DNA of 64,000 nt from Puffinus mauretanicus (Eukaryota; Chordata; Aves; Procellariiformes; Procellariidae): positions 6,634,001 through 6,698,000 of the forward strand of contig JAJKFH010001865.1 in NCBI GenBank assembly GCA_023333565.1, read 5' to 3'. The stretch's first letter is position 1; every line of letters starts with the position of its first letter. The translations under genes were made by a program, and so were the position numbers. Below the pieces are notes generated by a model. The model searched no databases. It was not told where the DNA came from and saw only the letters and a list, made by a program, of their open reading frames with translations. Below are positions 62,301 through 64,000 of this stretch, in pieces.

Positions 62301-62453
62301 AACAGAACAGTTAATGGAAGTTAATGGAATAATTTTAAATGGGTGTGATAAACATAACTGTATAGATAATAAATTTTCACATTTTTTATATGTAAGACAA
62401 TCTAACTTTTCCGTTCAGGATGATAAATACATGGTTGTAGTTACCTGCATCAG
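59309..62453. other. Unique non-coding DNA
   Basis: No gene recognised. A plus-strand donor-like CAG|GTAAGG at 61566 is preceded by a plausible acceptor near 61526, but the enclosed sequence is short and has no distinctive coding frame. The end of the stretch (62.18-62.40 kb) is strongly AT-rich with TAAT motifs. Confidence 0.6.
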
Positions 62454-62585
62454 TTACTGCCTGATGATGGCTGCCAAGTGACAGTATTCTTGCCGAGGTG
62501 CCCAAGCGCCTGCCTTGGTGGCCACAGAAAAATGCCACGTCTTGTCGAGGAGCATGTAGAGGCATGCCAGCTTGCGGTAGTCATC
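62454..62585 (-). other. Candidate terminal coding exon
   Basis: On the minus strand a long T-rich acceptor tract (tacttcccttttttt...tttag) ends at 62586. It is followed by 43 codons and a TAA at 62456-62454. The peptide starts DDYRKLACLYMLLDKTW and ends AAIIRQ. The segment is exactly in phase 0. A second frame is also open for about the same length, and the peptide is rich in Trp, Cys and His, which is more typical of chance translation. No family is recognised. It cannot be joined to the minus-strand chain further down because of its stop, so it would have to be an alternative last exon or a separate transcript. Confidence 0.22.
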
Positions 62586-64000
62586 CTAAATTTAAAAAAA
62601 GGGAAGTAAATGTTCAGGTGGGTAATGAGTATGCTTGCCCGCTTTGCAGTACGTGAGGCGGTGCTTTAGGCACGGTTAGGGGCAGAGACCAGGTCAGAGG
62701 TGCCGGGCGCCGCCCTGCACACCCTGGAGATGGATCAGCTGCTTGAGAGTGGGGTTGCCCGCTACCATCAGTAGGAGGCATATTCGGCCAAAGCCAGGCA
62801 CTTCTGAAAGTCCCGCTTTAGAATGATTTACCCGGGGTTCAGGGTACGGCCGGGAGCCGCAGGCGGGTGTAGGGTGCCCCAGAGGCACCGCGTTTCCCTG
62901 CAGCCTGCCCCGCCTCGGGGTGCCTGGCCTGCCCGGCTGTGGCCTGGGGTACCTCATCCCCCGCCACGGCCTCTGCCAGCCCGGAAAGCAGGGCAGCCTC
63001 CTTAATCTGTAAAAATTGCCCGTTGGCTCCAAGAGTGCCTCATACAGGCCTCTGAATGCCGGCCAAGACTGCAGCTAGCTGCTGCTAAGCTCAGCCCCCC
63101 TGTATTGCCCCGAGACGTGGGGTCCGTAGCCTGGGGTCCAGCGTACGGTTTTGGCCGGTCCGTACACGGCTTTGGTTGCTGCCTGTGATAAATACGTTTA
63201 GCAAGTGAAAGGTGCTCCTTTTCTAAGGCACGGTGTTGCATCTGCGCCCTTTATCTCAAAAGGAAGCACCAGACAAAGTAGTAAGGTTTTTAAGTTAAGT
63301 TTCTTTTTACTGTCTAATTGTCAAACTACCTGCAGCCCAGCTTTGATGCTGCGCCGTGTTTTAGAGCGGTTCTTCCGTGCACGCTGCGCTCGGTGTTTAT
63401 CTCCCATTATCATACCCTGCTGACAAGACAGTGAATAGAAATTGTGGCGAATATGTGACAGGTGATTCGAGGAAGCGTTCGGATGCCCCTAGTAAGTTAA
63501 TCAGCTTCTGATACCTGCAAACTGACTGTATTAGGGGCCAGAAGACTGATGGCACGCCGCCGCAGTAAATTATTTCTTCTTCGCGGGAAGCGTGCGGCAG
63601 CAGCATCATTTGGAGAACGGAGCGTTTGACAGCTAACCCGTCAGGCGCGGCGCGCCCCGCGGGAGCTGCTCACCCTCCGTTTTGCATGCAGCCAAGCGCT
63701 GATGAAGCAGGGGCTAAATAGGAGAATCATTTTCCAATCAAACCGCAGCGTGGCTATTTATCCCGTTGCCGAAAGGGAGTCTGTCAAACCCCGCTGCCTG
63801 GAGGACATTCGCTTGGCATGTTTATTCAAGTAAGGCCTGTGCTTGGCTGGTCATTCTTTACGCATCAGGTGTTGTAGGCTTTTTCTTTTTCTTCAAAAAA
63901 AAATAAATGGCCGAGGAGATAGGGAAAGCAGTAGAAGTCTCGGTTAATGTATGGTCTCATCGCATTCATTAATGCAAGGTGGCAGGATGACAGATATTGG
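62586..64000. other. GC- and CpG-rich DNA to the window end
   Basis: GC content rises at 62.69-63.00 kb and again at 63.54-63.69 kb, where CG dinucleotides cluster (including a GGCGCGGCGCGCC-like stretch near 63.65 kb). Between them are TAAT- and CCAAT-type motifs and an unusually low stop density with no recognisable product. A donor-like AGG|GTGAGC (minus, about 63.67 kb) has a plausible acceptor upstream but encloses only 25-40 bases. This could be the edge of a CpG island or a regulatory element. Confidence 0.45.

Noticed and set aside
1..64000. CRISPR arrays, bacterial operons, phage or toxin-antitoxin modules
   Set aside because: No regularly spaced direct repeats, no dense coding and no ribosome binding sites were seen. 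The composition and repeats are those of a vertebrate genome.

Overview
This window looks like non-coding DNA from a bird chromosome, probably a neoavian species and not chicken. The main evidence is three copies of an LTR type I associate with bird genomes (7120-7675, 44496-45071 and 58805-59308). The rest fits: sparse, heavily decayed repeats, short microsatellites, AT-rich stretches broken by GC-rich patches, and no compact gene arrangement. Nothing suggests a prokaryote, plasmid, phage or organelle. I see no operon, ribosome binding site, CRISPR array, tRNA or rRNA.

No protein-coding gene can be called with confidence. The long open frames lie in GC-rich patches or are open on both strands, and none resembles a family I know. 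The window is best read as intergenic 'gene desert' or the inside of very long introns. Several short segments do have the shape of vertebrate exons, with a pyrimidine-rich acceptor, an open frame and a consensus donor. On the minus strand, 56793-56871, 42355-42422 and 37993-38049 form a phase-compatible chain ending in a stop codon. On the plus strand, 31963-32126, 34083-34141 and 34976-35030 form another, ending at a stop that touches an AATAAA. A lone candidate terminal exon lies at 62454-62585 on the minus strand. These are hypotheses: decoy splice sites are common in 64 kb, and I recognise none of the encoded peptides.

Layout. 1-7.1 kb: unique AT-rich DNA. 7.1-7.7 kb: first solo LTR (minus). 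7.7-23 kb: unique DNA with GC-rich patches and one tRNA-derived SINE-like relic near 15.4 kb. 23-26 kb: microsatellites and a double-strand open region. 26.5-27.4 kb: the strongest GC-rich patch. 28-35 kb: plus-strand candidate exons and an old CR1-like fragment near 34.6 kb. 36-44.5 kb: unique DNA with two of the minus-strand candidate exons. 44.5-45.1 kb: second LTR (minus). 48.9-49.7 kb: an old CR1/L3-type LINE relic whose reverse-transcriptase motif can still be read. 50-58.8 kb: AT-rich unique DNA with several stretches that have the feel of conserved non-coding elements. 58.8-59.3 kb: third LTR (plus), with promoter and polyadenylation motifs. 59.3-64 kb: unique DNA becoming GC- and CpG-rich from 62.7 kb to the end.

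The LTRs appear to be solo: none has retroviral gag, pol or env beside it. I found no undescribed multi-gene system. The observations most worth testing are the two candidate spliced chains, the LTR family with its near-matching 5-bp flanking repeats, and the decayed LINE.
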